A stretch of 64,000 nucleotides of DNA from Arthrobacter sp. (GCA_026393275.1 JAPLAM010000045.1:1-64000), one strand, 5' to 3'; shown: positions 1 to 9,960, counted from the first letter of the stretch. Numbers and translations are program-made. The notes: generated by a model not told the origin, from the sequence alone.

Positions 1-349
1 GCAGCCGGGCCTGCAGGAACTCCCCGGTGTTGCGGTAGCCGTCATCGCCGGACCGGACCCCGACAGCCCCGACGTCGCCGGCCCCGACGTCGTTCGCGGA
101 TTCTTTCCGGCTGCGGTCCACGGCGGCGGCCGCGACCACCTGCAGGTACTCCACGGCCCGGGCGGCCTCCTCGACGTCGCCGGCGAAATCCGCCGCGTCG
201 CCGAGGCCCAGCAGCGCCGCGTCCTGCGCCGCCGTCGCACTCAACTCGCGCAACTGACCCGAAATGCTGCCGAGTGATGGACCCGCGCCGCCCTCATCAC
301 CGTCCGGCCGACCGGCCGGACGAGAGACGAGAACTGCACCGATTCCCAT
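1..349 (-). CDS. DUF222-domain protein, N-terminal part (probable HNH endonuclease family), cut by window edge
   Basis: The complement read from the ATG at 347-349 stays open to the left edge for about 116 residues. It begins MGIGAVLVSRPAGR, continues through GQLRELSATAAQDAALL, and near the edge reads DDGYRNTGEFLQARL, which resembles the conserved first half of DUF222 proteins. In Arthrobacter-type actinobacteria this domain usually sits in front of an HNH nuclease motif and occurs in many copies per genome. The C-terminal half is outside the window, so the nuclease motif is not seen and activity cannot be judged. The codon pattern is GC-rich throughout. The 86 bases upstream separate it from the next gene on the same strand, so it may have its own promoter. 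Confidence 0.6.
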   Translation of the reverse strand, partial: MGIGAVLVSRPAGRPDGDEGGAGPSLGSISGQLRELSATAAQDAALLGLGDAADFAGDVEEAARAVEYLQVVAAAAVDRSRKESANDVGAGDVGAVGVRSGDDGYRNTGEFLQARL

Positions 350-435
350 GCACTAAGTCTGCCAAGGGGGTGTGACATTTTAGGAGCACCCAGTCCAGGG
401 CGGCTGAAATCTTCGCGGCACGACGCCGCCGCGCC

Positions 436-1365
436 CTAACGCCCGTCCAGGCCGCTGCTTGGTGCCGGTGCGCCCGCGACTGGGGCGTTGTCGGCAGTGG
501 CCGCCCAGCTGGCGAGGAGCTGCAGGTTGTCGTGGGAGGGCGCTCCGGGACGGGCGGTGTAGGCGAGAAACAGCAGGGGGCTGTCGGGGGAGAGCGGCAT
601 GGCTTCATAGTTGAGTTCCAGGTCTCCGACAGCGGGGTGGCGGAGCCGTTTGGTGCCGGTGCTGTGCCGCCGGACATCGTGGGATCCCCAGAGCGTTCTG
701 AAGGCGTCGCTGCGGGTGGACAGCTCACCCACCAGCGACCTGAGGGCCAGGTCGTCGGGGACGCGGCCGGCCTCCGCGCGCAGCATGGCCACAGTCTGCT
801 GGGTGGCCTCGTCCCAGTCCGGGTACATGTCCTTCGCCACCGGGGAGAGGAACAGGAAACGGATGAAGTTTGCCGGCTGGCCGGCCCGGCCGGAGGCGCG
901 CGCTTGGGCGTACAGCTCGGAAAAGAGGGCAAGGCCCAGCTGATTGGCCGCCACGATGTCCAGGCGGCCGTTCTGAACAACCGCGGGGACGAGGGTCATT
1001 GCGTCGAGTAGCTGCTGCACGCCCGTCCGCATTTCCTGCCGCTTCGCGGGGCGCCGCGACCGGGCGTCTTGCCACGGGGTGCTGTTCGCCGCCCGGACCA
1101 GGTCGTAGAGGTGCGCGCGCTCGGCGTCGTCGAGTTGAAGCGCCCGGCTAATCCCTTCGAGGATTCCCTCCGACGCCCCTTTGGCTTTTCCCCGTTCGAG
1201 GCGCACGTAGTATTCGGTGCTCATGCCCGCGAGGAGGGCCACCTCTTCGCGCCGGAGCCCGGGCACCCGGCGTCGGCCGCCATAGTCCGGCAGCCCGGCC
1301 TGCTGGGGTGTCAGCCGCGCCCGGCGACTCGCCAGGAACTGCTGGAGCTCGTTTCCTTCTGCCAT
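436..1365 (-). CDS. XRE-type HTH regulator with MmyB-like ligand-binding domain
   Basis: A 309-residue transcriptional regulator. I start it at the ATG giving MAEGNELQQFLASRRARLTP, because an upstream extension would run through the intergenic operator-like sequences. Residues about 8-80 form the HTH (RRRVPGLRREEVALLAGMSTEYYVRLERGK). The remainder matches the PAS-like MmyB domain (VPAVVQNGRLDIVAANQLG, then LFLSP, then FRTLWGSHDVRRH and the late HPAVGDLEL). Proteins of this family commonly sit divergent from a short-chain dehydrogenase or other oxidoreductase and control it. Here the neighbour across a 158-bp gap is such an SDR, so local control of that gene is likely. The ligand is unknown. 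Confidence 0.85.
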   Translation of the reverse strand: MAEGNELQQFLASRRARLTPQQAGLPDYGGRRRVPGLRREEVALLAGMSTEYYVRLERGKAKGASEGILEGISRALQLDDAERAHLYDLVRAANSTPWQDARSRRPAKRQEMRTGVQQLLDAMTLVPAVVQNGRLDIVAANQLGLALFSELYAQARASGRAGQPANFIRFLFLSPVAKDMYPDWDEATQQTVAMLRAEAGRVPDDLALRSLVGELSTRSDAFRTLWGSHDVRRHSTGTKRLRHPAVGDLELNYEAMPLSPDSPLLFLAYTARPGAPSHDNLQLLASWAATADNAPVAGAPAPSSGLDGR

Positions 1366-1414
1366 GAACTCGACGCTACGCCGCCCGCCGCGATTTTGGG
1401 GGTCCCCGGTGTTA

Positions 1415-1430
1415 ACCCTCTGGACAGGGT
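1415..1430. promoter_or_regulatory. Inverted repeat ACCCT-N6-AGGGT in the regulator/SDR divergent gap
   Basis: The sequence ACCCT ctggac AGGGT is a perfect 5-bp inverted repeat with a 6-base spacer. It lies 50 bases upstream of the regulator start and about 95 bases upstream of the SDR start. The position and symmetry suit an operator for the neighbouring MmyB-type regulator. This is inference from position only. Confidence 0.3.
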
Positions 1431-1455
1431 CTGCCACGCCCCTCCCGAAGGCTCT

Positions 1456-1480
1456 TGAATGAAATCACTGAATGGAATCA
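1456..1480 (+). repeat. Tandem direct repeat TGAATGRAATCA x2 upstream of the SDR
   Basis: TGAATGAAATCA (1456-1467) and TGAATGGAATCA (1469-1480) are 12-mers with one mismatch, spaced 13 bases start to start. They stand out as AT-rich in a GC-rich region and lie 44 bases before the SDR start, where a regulator or RNA polymerase would bind. They may be half-sites for the divergent MmyB-type regulator. Confidence 0.35.
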
Positions 1481-1523
1481 ACGCCGCAGCGAGTCTGCCT
1501 GCCATGCCTTTGAGAGGAACACC

Positions 1524-2369
1524 ATGAGTGAGAACACCGTCTGGTTCATTACCGGAGCCGCCCGGGGCATGGGGGTGGACATTGCGAGGGCCGCCCTCCA
1601 CGCCGGGCACTCCGTCGTCGCGACGGCCCGCGACGCTGCCAAGGTCACCGAAGTCCTCGGCGAACACCCGAACCTCCTGGCGGTGTCGCTGGACATCACC
1701 GACCCCGGCGCCGCGAAGGCCGCTACGGAGGCCGCGCTGGCCCGGTTCGGCCGCATCGACGTGCTGGTGAACAACGCGGGAAACTTCTACGCCGGGTACT
1801 TCGAAGTCATCAGCCCGGAGCAGTTCCGCAAGCAGATGGACACCAACTTCTTCGGACCGCTCAACGTGACCCGTGCCATCCTGCCGGTGATGCGGGCGCA
1901 GCGGACCGGCCACATCATGACCATCTCCTCGACGGCCGGGCTGGCCGGCGTCGACTTCTGCTCCGCCTACTCCGCGTCGAAGTTCGCCCTGGAAGGGTGG
2001 ATGGAGACCTTGCACCTCGATGTCGAGCCCTACGGCATCAAAACCACCGTCGTGGAGCCCGGCTTCTTCCGCACCGAACTCCTGGTCGAGGGAGCGTCTA
2101 CGATCTGGCCGGAACTGTCCATCGAGGACTACGACCAGCGAACCCAGGACACGATCACTGCGTGGAGGTCCATGAACGGACAGCAGGGCGGCGACCCTGC
2201 AAAGCTCGCCGCCGCCCTACTCACCCTCAGCGCCGTGGCGGAACCGCCGTTGCGCTTCCTCGCCGGAGCCGACGCCGTTGAGACGGCCGAGCGGAAAGCC
2301 GCCGACCTCATCGAACAGGCGAACGCCCACCGCGAACTCTCGTCTTCCCTGCAGCACGACGACGCCTGA
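1524..2369 (+). CDS. Short-chain dehydrogenase/reductase (SDR), NAD(P)-dependent
   Basis: A 281-residue classical SDR. The cofactor motif TGAARGMG is at residues 10-17, NNAG at 83-86, a serine pair ISS at 134-136, and the catalytic YSASK at 149-153, so all active-site elements are present. The start at the ATG 1524 (MSENTVWFIT) follows GAGAGG at a suitable distance; the upstream in-frame extension is not conserved in style. The substrate cannot be read from the sequence; SDRs of this subtype act on diverse alcohols, ketones and xenobiotics. It faces the MmyB-type regulator across a shared 158-bp gap that contains two repeat elements and is probably its target. Confidence 0.9.
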   Translation: MSENTVWFITGAARGMGVDIARAALHAGHSVVATARDAAKVTEVLGEHPNLLAVSLDITDPGAAKAATEAALARFGRIDVLVNNAGNFYAGYFEVISPEQFRKQMDTNFFGPLNVTRAILPVMRAQRTGHIMTISSTAGLAGVDFCSAYSASKFALEGWMETLHLDVEPYGIKTTVVEPGFFRTELLVEGASTIWPELSIEDYDQRTQDTITAWRSMNGQQGGDPAKLAAALLTLSAVAEPPLRFLAGADAVETAERKAADLIEQANAHRELSSSLQHDDA

Positions 2370-2386
2370 GCGCCGAGGCGGCCGAC

Positions 2387-2761
2387 TCAGGCGGGATTCT
2401 TAAACCGCTCCCAGGCGGTCTGCCGGGTGATGCCCAGGGCGGCGCCAATCCGCGACCAGCTGACGTTTCTTTCCCTGGCCGCGCCGACCCAACGCTTCAG
2501 CTGCTCTTCGAGCTGAGATCCAACATGGGAGATTTCCGGCAGGTGCCGCAGGATCTCCTCGTCGCTCAGCTGTTCCCAGGCGGGCCCAAGTGAGCCGGCC
2601 GCCGGCGCCGAACCGTCCGTGGTGAAGTCTAAAAGCTCGCGGGCAGTGTCCACGCAGTGCTCGCAGATGCAGATTCCCGGCCCGGCCACGAGCCGTCGGT
2701 CCGGGGCGCCGCCGCGGCCGCAAAAGGAGCACTGGCGCCGGTCACTGTCGCCGTCGTTCAT
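2387..2761 (-). CDS. ClpX-type C4 zinc-finger protein with C-terminal helix-turn-helix
   Basis: A 124-residue protein. Residues 11-36 form a C-x2-C...C-x2-C zinc site (C11, C14, C33, C36; text CSFCGRGG and CICEHC) like the zinc-binding domain at the N-terminus of ClpX. There is no AAA+ module. The C-terminal part, NVSWSRIGAALGITRQTAWERF at about 99-120, is a helix-turn-helix. Family members are annotated as ClpX C4-type zinc finger proteins in actinobacteria, with no settled function that I know of. A GGGAG ribosome site precedes the ATG. The gene faces an MFS exporter across a 66-bp gap that holds a perfect palindrome, which suggests that it is the local DNA-binding regulator; that is inference. 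Confidence 0.8.
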   Translation of the reverse strand: MNDGDSDRRQCSFCGRGGAPDRRLVAGPGICICEHCVDTARELLDFTTDGSAPAAGSLGPAWEQLSDEEILRHLPEISHVGSQLEEQLKRWVGAARERNVSWSRIGAALGITRQTAWERFKNPA

Positions 2762-2792
2762 TTGTGCTCCCTAAATCAGTAGTGCGGTCTCG

Positions 2793-2824
2793 TTGACAGT
2801 GTCAGGCTTGACCTGACACTGTCA
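2793..2824 (+). promoter_or_regulatory. Promoter with overlapping perfect 13-bp palindrome (operator) for the MFS gene
   Basis: TGACAGTGTCAGG (2794-2806) and CCTGACACTGTCA (2812-2824) are perfect reverse complements around CTTGA. On the + strand a consensus -35 TTGACA (2793-2798) lies 16 bases before GACACT (2815-2820), and the GTG start of the MFS gene follows 7 bases later, so the transcript would be leaderless. The palindrome covers both promoter elements and the probable start site, which is the classic layout of a repressor site. A binder is not proven; the adjacent zinc-finger/HTH protein is the nearest candidate. Confidence 0.65.
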
Positions 2825-2827
2825 GGT

Positions 2828-4162
2828 GTGACCTTACGCCATGCTTCCGACTCCAAGGGTAGCCCTCGTGCCCGGAAAGGGCAGGATTCGGGCGACGCGC
2901 CTGCACCGCCCCTCATGCGGGGACCTTTCCGTCGGCTCTTCATTGCCGGGATCGGGGACGGGATCGGCGACGATATTGCCCGGTCGCTGCTGCCGGTCAT
3001 CGCGGTGGCGGCCCTCGGCGCGGGGGCCTTCGAAGCGGGGGTCCTCAACGCCCTGGGCATGGCGGCCTTCCTGATTCTCGGTGTCCCCGCCGGCGTCCTG
3101 GTGGACCGCTGGCCACGCAAGCCCGTCCTGATCGGTGCCAACGCCGTCCGAGCGACTGCAGTTCTGACCGTCTCCTTGGCCCATGCGGCGGGATCGCTAA
3201 GCCTTTGGCACCTTTTCCTCGTCGCCGCCGTCGTCAGCGCGGCCGATGTCTTCTTCAGCTCGGCGCATTCGGCGGTGATGCCCACGCTCCTGGCAGGTGA
3301 TCAGCACGCCGTCGGCTATGCCAGGGTGCAGGCCGTCCAGAGTGGGCTGGCCGTCGCCGCCCCTGGGCTGGTGGGTGTTCTCATCGCGGTCGTCGCTGCG
3401 CCGGTCGTACTGGTCATCTCCGGGATGGCCTATTTCTTCTCCGCCGTGGTGACGTGTGCGCTGCCCGAGGTGCGGGCGGCCCGGCCCGCGGGCCCCTCCG
3501 GTTTTTGGGCGGAGGCGCGCCACGGGCTGCTGTTTACCCTGGGGAACCCGCTGGTGCGGCCTCTGATGTGCTCGGTCGCGCTGGTCAATGCGGCCGGCAT
3601 GTGGGGCGCCGGCGCGAAGGTCGTCTATGTTCTCAATGCCCTGCGGATACCGGTGGACCAGGTCGTCGGACTCGGTGCCGTGTCCGCAGCCGGTGGCCTC
3701 GCTGCTTCCCTGATGGCCACAAGCGTGACCCGCAGCTTCGGAATAGGCAGGACGAAGATCATGGCCAGCCTGGCCGGGGCCGGGTGCATGGTGCTGGTTC
3801 CCGCGGCTCCCGCCCTCGGGCTGCCCGCAGTGTTCTGGGTGGGGCTCTCCGGCTTCGGCTGGTCGTACTTCGTGGTGCTAACCGGACTGGCAGGTGCCGG
3901 AATCCTTGCCCGGCTCGTCCCGGCGGACCTCATGGGAAGGGCGATGTCCAGCTATCGTCTCGCCACCCTGGGTGTGATGCCGGTGGCCAGCCTTGCCGGT
4001 GGCTTCCTCGCACTCCTCGCCGGGGAGGCCCCCGTGCTCTGGACCTCGGCCCTCATTGCAGCGTCCTCGGCGTTGCCCGTAATCCTCTCGCCGCTGAGGA
4101 CCTGGACGACGTTCCCGTCGGAACTCGACGTGCACCGCGAAGCCGAGCCGCCCAATTCCTGA
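2828..4162 (+). CDS. Major facilitator superfamily (MFS) transporter, putative exporter
   Basis: A 444-residue membrane protein with about 12 hydrophobic segments. The MFS signature after the second segment is GVPAGVLVDRWPRKPVL. It resembles the Tet/MacAB-like exporter group (enterobactin or drug exporters) rather than sugar porters; the substrate is unknown. The GTG start at 2828 has no ribosome site, but it fits a leaderless promoter 7 bases upstream. An alternative ATG at 2915 would drop 29 hydrophilic residues and also lacks a ribosome site. The gene is divergent from a zinc-finger/HTH protein, with an operator-like palindrome overlapping the promoter, so it is probably induced by a ligand of that regulator. 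Confidence 0.85.
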   Translation: MTLRHASDSKGSPRARKGQDSGDAPAPPLMRGPFRRLFIAGIGDGIGDDIARSLLPVIAVAALGAGAFEAGVLNALGMAAFLILGVPAGVLVDRWPRKPVLIGANAVRATAVLTVSLAHAAGSLSLWHLFLVAAVVSAADVFFSSAHSAVMPTLLAGDQHAVGYARVQAVQSGLAVAAPGLVGVLIAVVAAPVVLVISGMAYFFSAVVTCALPEVRAARPAGPSGFWAEARHGLLFTLGNPLVRPLMCSVALVNAAGMWGAGAKVVYVLNALRIPVDQVVGLGAVSAAGGLAASLMATSVTRSFGIGRTKIMASLAGAGCMVLVPAAPALGLPAVFWVGLSGFGWSYFVVLTGLAGAGILARLVPADLMGRAMSSYRLATLGVMPVASLAGGFLALLAGEAPVLWTSALIAASSALPVILSPLRTWTTFPSELDVHREAEPPNS

Positions 4163-4288
4163 GTCCCGCCAGTCCGCTGTGTGCGACGTCACAACATGCC
4201 TAGGGAAGCCGCCGCCGCGGAACGTGGTTGCACCTACCAACAGCAGACGTGCCCCGGGACAGGGGCGAGCCCAGCGAAAGAGACGCAA

Positions 4289-4894
4289 ATGACGATCGCC
4301 CATGAAGAAGCAGTAATCGACGCCGCAGCGGTGGACGCCATCTTTGCCCAGGCTCGCACGGCCAACGCCTTTACCGGCGAAGTCACGGACGAGCAGGCCC
4401 GCGCCATCTACGAGCTGACGAAGGGTGGCCCCACGGCCTTCAACTCCCAGCCCATGCGCGTCACCTACGTCCGCTCGGACGAGGCCCGTGCCACGCTGGT
4501 GGACACCATGTCCAACGGAAACAAGGCCAAGACTGCTTCCGCGCCGCTGGTCGCCATCCTCAGCACCGACACTGCCTGGCATGAGCAGTGGGACACCTTC
4601 CTCCCCGGCTTCAACGCACCCAAGGCCATGTACGACGCCGCCCCGGACCTCGCCGCGGCTACCGGCAACAACAACGCCCACCTTCAGGCCGGCTACTTCA
4701 TCCTGGCCGTCCGTTCGCTGGGCCTTTCGGCCGGACCGATGACGGGCGCCGACTTCGGCAAGATTGACTCCGCCTTCTTCCCGGACGGCGGCCAGAAGAG
4801 CTTCCTGGTGGTCAACATCGGCCACGCCGGAGAGGACGCCTGGGGCGCGCCGAAGCCGAAGTTCGCCTACGAAGACGTGGTCCGCACCGTCTGA
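4289..4894 (+). CDS. Nitroreductase-fold protein, malonic semialdehyde reductase (RutE/HadB) type
   Basis: A 201-residue protein of the FMN-binding nitroreductase superfamily. The motif GPTAFNSQPMRVTYVRS matches the N-terminal FMN-binding segment of the RutE/HadB subgroup, and the C-terminal part contains AGPMTGADFGKID and FLVVNIGHAG. RutE reduces malonic semialdehyde to 3-hydroxypropionate in pyrimidine degradation. No other rut genes lie nearby, so a general NAD(P)H-dependent nitro- or enal-reductase role is equally possible. The start is the ATG at 4289 (MTIAHEEAV), preceded by GAAAGAGA. The upstream 126 bases hold no other gene. Confidence 0.8.
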   Translation: MTIAHEEAVIDAAAVDAIFAQARTANAFTGEVTDEQARAIYELTKGGPTAFNSQPMRVTYVRSDEARATLVDTMSNGNKAKTASAPLVAILSTDTAWHEQWDTFLPGFNAPKAMYDAAPDLAAATGNNNAHLQAGYFILAVRSLGLSAGPMTGADFGKIDSAFFPDGGQKSFLVVNIGHAGEDAWGAPKPKFAYEDVVRTV

Positions 4895-4932
4895 CGGCCC
4901 ATGGACCGGGCACCCGCGCCGGAGGCCGGTGG

Positions 4933-4938
4933 CAGACT
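4933..4938 (+). promoter_or_regulatory. -10-like hexamer CAGACT for the 2H phosphoesterase (leaderless)
   Basis: CAGACT lies 6 bases before the ATG at 4945, with no Shine-Dalgarno sequence between. The text CAGACTGGGCCC-ATG is nearly the same as TAGACTGGCCCC-ATG before the pirin gene at 8947, which supports a shared leaderless promoter style. No clear -35 is seen. Confidence 0.4.
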
Positions 4939-4944
4939 GGGCCC

Positions 4945-5466
4945 ATGCGGAACCTCATTGTGGTCGCCTTTTTGGAACCCGTCACGGAGGGGATGGACTT
5001 CCCCCGCGATGACTGGCCGCTGCACATCACACTGGTGAAGTTCGACGTCGTCGATCACCAGGCGGCCGGCGACGGCGAGAGCGACGCCGCCCGTGACGTG
5101 CTGGCCGACCGGGTGGCGGGGCTTATGGACGCACCGGTCCGGGCGGCGCTGGGAAGCGCTGTCACCGTGGGCAGCGGGGCAGGCTTCGGCCGCCGCGGCT
5201 CCATCCCGGTCAGCCTGATCCTGCCCAGCCCGGCGCTGCAGAGCCTCCACGAAGCGCTCGTGGGAGTCGTGGAGGCGCTGCCCGGCCGGATTGCTACTCC
5301 CGGTTACACCATGGCCGGGTACCGTCCGCATGTGTCCCACCGTGGCGACAAAGCGCCCCGGGCAGGCGGGAAACTGGTCCTGGACCGGATCGCCCTGGTG
5401 GACATGGCTCCCGACGGCGGACACGCCACGCGGCGGGTGCTGAGTCTTTGGCAGACCACACCGTGA
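4945..5466 (+). CDS. 2H phosphoesterase superfamily protein (2'-5' RNA ligase-like)
   Basis: A 173-residue protein with the two signature motifs of the 2H phosphoesterase fold: HIT at residues 27-29 and HVS at 129-131 (in YRPHVSHRG). Members include LigT/ThpR, which joins or opens 2',5'-linked RNA, and cyclic phosphodiesterases that open cyclic nucleotide phosphates. The spacing of about 100 residues between motifs is usual. The protein is short and lacks other domains, so it is probably cytosolic. It stands alone between a nitroreductase and a diguanylate cyclase, which gives no clue to the substrate. The ATG lies 6 bases after a -10-like hexamer. Confidence 0.75.
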   Translation: MRNLIVVAFLEPVTEGMDFPRDDWPLHITLVKFDVVDHQAAGDGESDAARDVLADRVAGLMDAPVRAALGSAVTVGSGAGFGRRGSIPVSLILPSPALQSLHEALVGVVEALPGRIATPGYTMAGYRPHVSHRGDKAPRAGGKLVLDRIALVDMAPDGGHATRRVLSLWQTTP

Positions 5467-5573
5467 ATGGACCCCTAGCATTTCCGCTCCGGGGTGCCAT
5501 ACTTGGGTTCACATTTGAAGTCTGACGCCGATGGATACTGGGGCAACTAAGTGCGTGCTGGGGGAACCGCAGG

Positions 5574-6745
5574 ATGATGCTTGACACCGCCACCCTGCGT
5601 GTTGCCTTGGCTGTTGTCACATTGACCCTGCTGTGCCTGTTCTACTTCATCACCTTCCGCCGGACCCGTTCGCCCTACAGCGGCTGGTGGTGCTCCGCAC
5701 TGTTGCTCTTCCTCACCGGATCCGCGTCCTATCTGCTGGACGGCACTGCGCACCAGGTCTGGGCGAACCCGCTGGGGAACACGCTGCTGGTCGCCGGCGC
5801 CGGAGCGATGTGGGCCGGGGCCCGGTCGCTGCGGCGGGACAGCCCCAAAATCTGGTACCTCCTGGCCGGCCCGGCGGTGACCGGCATCGTGTCAGTCCTG
5901 GACCACCCGGCGACGAACAACTGGTCCGGAGGCCCGATGATGCTGGCCCTGATGGGAATCATGTTGGGTCTGTCCTCGCGTGAGCTCTTCCTGCTGGAGG
6001 TCGAATACTCGAGGGTCCACCGTCCGCTCGCCTATGGTTCGGCGCTGCTGACCATCTTCTACGTTGGCCGACTGCTGACCTTCCTCACCGAGGGACCCGA
6101 CGGGCCCATCTTTGTCTCCTACTTCGGGTCGGTTGTGACCACAATCCTGACGACCATGGTTCTGGTGGTCGCGTCCTTCACCATGGTCGAACTGAGCAAT
6201 GAACAGCTGACCCGGGACCTCCGTGCGCGCGCCACCCTTGACGGACTCACCGGACTCTTGAACCGGACCGCTTTCCTGGACCTGGCCGTCAACGAGTTGC
6301 GCCGCCTGAGTAACGCCAGGACACCTGCTTCACTGGTGCTGGCCGACCTTGACCACTTCAAGACCGTCAACGACAGGTACGGCCACGCAGCCGGGGATAT
6401 GGCGCTTCAGGCTTTCGCCGCGGCCTGCTCGGCATCCGTTCGCTCCACGGACCTGGTGGGGCGGTACGGGGGCGAGGAATTCATCCTGCTCCTGCCCGGT
6501 GTGTCGCCCGAGCGCGCCGGCGAGATGACCGGGAACATCAGCCGCCGGCTGCAGTCGCAACAGCCCGGTATCGAGGCAAAGCTGCCGACCGTCAGCTACG
6601 GAATCGCGGCTACCGGTGCCGGGCGGGCCGACCTCAAGGCGCTCATCGAATCCGCCGACGCCGCCCTGTACCGGGCGAAAACCCAAGGCCGGGACCAGTC
6701 AGTGCTGGCGGCCAGCTTCCGCGAGGAAGAGGCCGCCAGCGCCGG

Positions 6746-6749
<4 letters not shown>
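5574..6749 (+). CDS. Membrane-bound diguanylate cyclase (GGDEF)
   Basis: A 391-residue protein that should make cyclic di-GMP from two GTP. The first about 205 residues contain seven hydrophobic segments with no recognised sensor signature. Residues about 218-380 are a GGDEF domain with GGEEF at 299-303, which is an active-site variant that remains catalytic. RSTD at 290-293, five residues before it, is the product-inhibition I-site. The substrate-binding text [12 protein letters not shown] is intact. A start at either of two adjacent ATG codons (5574 or 5577) is possible. Its stop overlaps the stop of the convergent pgm remnant by 4 bases (CTAG). The membrane part may sense an unknown signal. 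Confidence 0.9.
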
Positions 6750-8318
<1,569 letters not shown>

Positions 8319-8488
8319 GGCACCAGCATGCCAGACGTGCGGGTCCGGCAACATGCTTTCGCCGGAATCGGCCTGCCATGACACTGCCATGACACTGCAA
8401 GCCCGCCGCGAGTACACCGCGAAGTCCGCCAATACGGCTGGAATACGCCGCGGCGGTATTCTGGACGCAGGCACGTCGAGGGGGATTC

Positions 8489-8902
8489 ATGACCGAGCAG
8501 ACCCGGCCCGGGTACAGCACGCACCGTGGCCACGGCCATGTCCCGCCGATGCCGCCGACGGCGCCCCATGTCGGGCAGCCGGCGGGCAGTTACGGCCTGC
8601 AGGCCGGCCCGTACGCGGATGCCTACGGCCAGCCGATCTACTACGGCGTGACCGCCGTGCCGAAGGTCCTGAGCATCGCGAGCCTGTGCTGCGGCATCGC
8701 GTCCCTCATGGGGTTCGGCTTCTTCCTGCTCCCGCAAGTGGCCGCCGTCGTCCTCGGTCACCTGGCGCTGAACCGGGAGCCGGACGGAAAAGGCCTGGCC
8801 ATCGCGGGCCTGGTCCTGGGCTACGTCGCGATTGCCATCACCTTGCTGGTGATCGTGACCCTCGGGGTGGCCTTCTCGAACGCGGACTTTATCGCCCGGT
8901 AG
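8489..8902 (+). CDS. DUF4190 domain membrane protein
   Basis: A 137-residue protein. Residues 1-55 are a proline-, glycine- and tyrosine-rich cytoplasmic-type tail. The rest has two hydrophobic segments (VLSIASLCCGIASLMGFGF and AIAGLVLGYVAIAITLLVIV) joined by VVLGHLALNREPDGKG. This is the DUF4190 pattern: a short hairpin of two membrane helices with a conserved GH-L segment, common in actinobacteria and of unknown function. GAGGGGGATTC before the ATG is a good ribosome site. The promoter region is shared with the divergent pgm remnant. No functional partner is evident. Confidence 0.8.
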   Translation: MTEQTRPGYSTHRGHGHVPPMPPTAPHVGQPAGSYGLQAGPYADAYGQPIYYGVTAVPKVLSIASLCCGIASLMGFGFFLLPQVAAVVLGHLALNREPDGKGLAIAGLVLGYVAIAITLLVIVTLGVAFSNADFIAR

Positions 8903-8934
8903 GATCCTCCGCGATTGGCCAGTGGTGCCGGATC

Positions 8935-8940
8935 TAGACT
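8935..8940 (+). promoter_or_regulatory. -10 hexamer TAGACT for the pirin gene (leaderless)
   Basis: TAGACT fits TANNNT and is followed by 6 bases (GGCCCC) and then the ATG at 8947. There is no Shine-Dalgarno sequence, so the transcript probably begins at or next to the start codon. Confidence 0.5.
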
Positions 8941-8946
8941 GGCCCC

Positions 8947-9960
8947 ATGAGCAACCTCGAGACCGTACCGGAAGAAGTTGTCTGCGCCTTTGAGAAAACC
9001 TTCGGCGACGCCGAGGTCCTCCCGCCGCGGGCGGTGCCCTTGGGCGGCGTCCGGGCCATGGACGTTCGCCGGACGCTGCCGCAGAAGCGGCGCAGCCTCA
9101 TTGGTGCCTGGTGCTTCGTGGACCATTACGGACCCGACCTGGTGTCAGCCTCCGGCGGGATGAACGTGCCCCGCCACCCGCATACCGGCCTGGCCACGGT
9201 CAGTTGGCTGTTCTCGGGCAAGGTCGCGCACCGTGACTCGGCGGGATTCACCGCCGTCGTCCGTCCCGGCGAGGTGAACCTGATGGTCGCGGGCAGGGGC
9301 ATCTCGCATCAGGAGTTCTCGACGCCGGACACGTCCATCCTGCACGGGGCGCAGCTGTGGTTCGCCCTGCCGGAGGCGACCCGGCATATGCCGCCGACCT
9401 TCGAGCACTACGCCCCGGAACCGGTCCTCGGGGACGGAACTGAACTTCGGGTCTTCTTGGGTTCGCTGGCTGGCTCGACGTCCCCGGTCAACACCTACAC
9501 CCCTGCCCTGTTGGGAGCCGAGGCCGTGCTGCGGCCGGGCGCCGGCCTGGAGCTCGCACTGGACCCGGCCTTCGAGCACGGGGTCCTGCTGGACACTGGC
9601 GATCTGCGGCTGGACGGCGAACCGGTACCGGTGGACCACCTCGTCTACCTGCCCACCGGGCGGTCGACCCTGATGCTGGAAGCCGGCGTTAACCCGGTCC
9701 GGGTGCTGGTGATCGGCGGCGAGCCCCTCGGGGAGCAGATCGTCATGTGGTGGAACTTCATCGGACGGACCCATGAAGAGGTTGTGGCCTACCGCGACGC
9801 CTGGCAGGCCGAGATCGGCGCCGCAGCCGCAATACCGCCCGGCGGCGGAACCTATCCGGACGGGGCGCCCTACCCCCGGTTTGGACCCTTCCCCGACAAC
9901 ACCCCCGCGCCGTTGCCCGCCCCCGCCCTGCCGAACGTCCAGCTGCGCCCCCGCGGCTGA
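8947..9960 (+). CDS. Pirin family protein (bicupin)
   Basis: A 337-residue pirin. The first cupin carries the metal ligands in NVPRHPHTGLATVSWL and the later HQEFS segment, and a second, more divergent cupin follows from about residue 190. Bacterial pirins bind iron or other metals; some act as quercetin dioxygenases and some modulate metabolic enzymes, so the role here is open. The C-terminal about 45 residues are proline-rich (PPGGGTYPDGAPYPRFG) and look disordered. The ATG at 8947 lies 6 bases after TAGACT with no ribosome site. The gene stands alone and ends just before the convergent hexuronate reductase. Confidence 0.9.
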   Translation: MSNLETVPEEVVCAFEKTFGDAEVLPPRAVPLGGVRAMDVRRTLPQKRRSLIGAWCFVDHYGPDLVSASGGMNVPRHPHTGLATVSWLFSGKVAHRDSAGFTAVVRPGEVNLMVAGRGISHQEFSTPDTSILHGAQLWFALPEATRHMPPTFEHYAPEPVLGDGTELRVFLGSLAGSTSPVNTYTPALLGAEAVLRPGAGLELALDPAFEHGVLLDTGDLRLDGEPVPVDHLVYLPTGRSTLMLEAGVNPVRVLVIGGEPLGEQIVMWWNFIGRTHEEVVAYRDAWQAEIGAAAAIPPGGGTYPDGAPYPRFGPFPDNTPAPLPAPALPNVQLRPRG

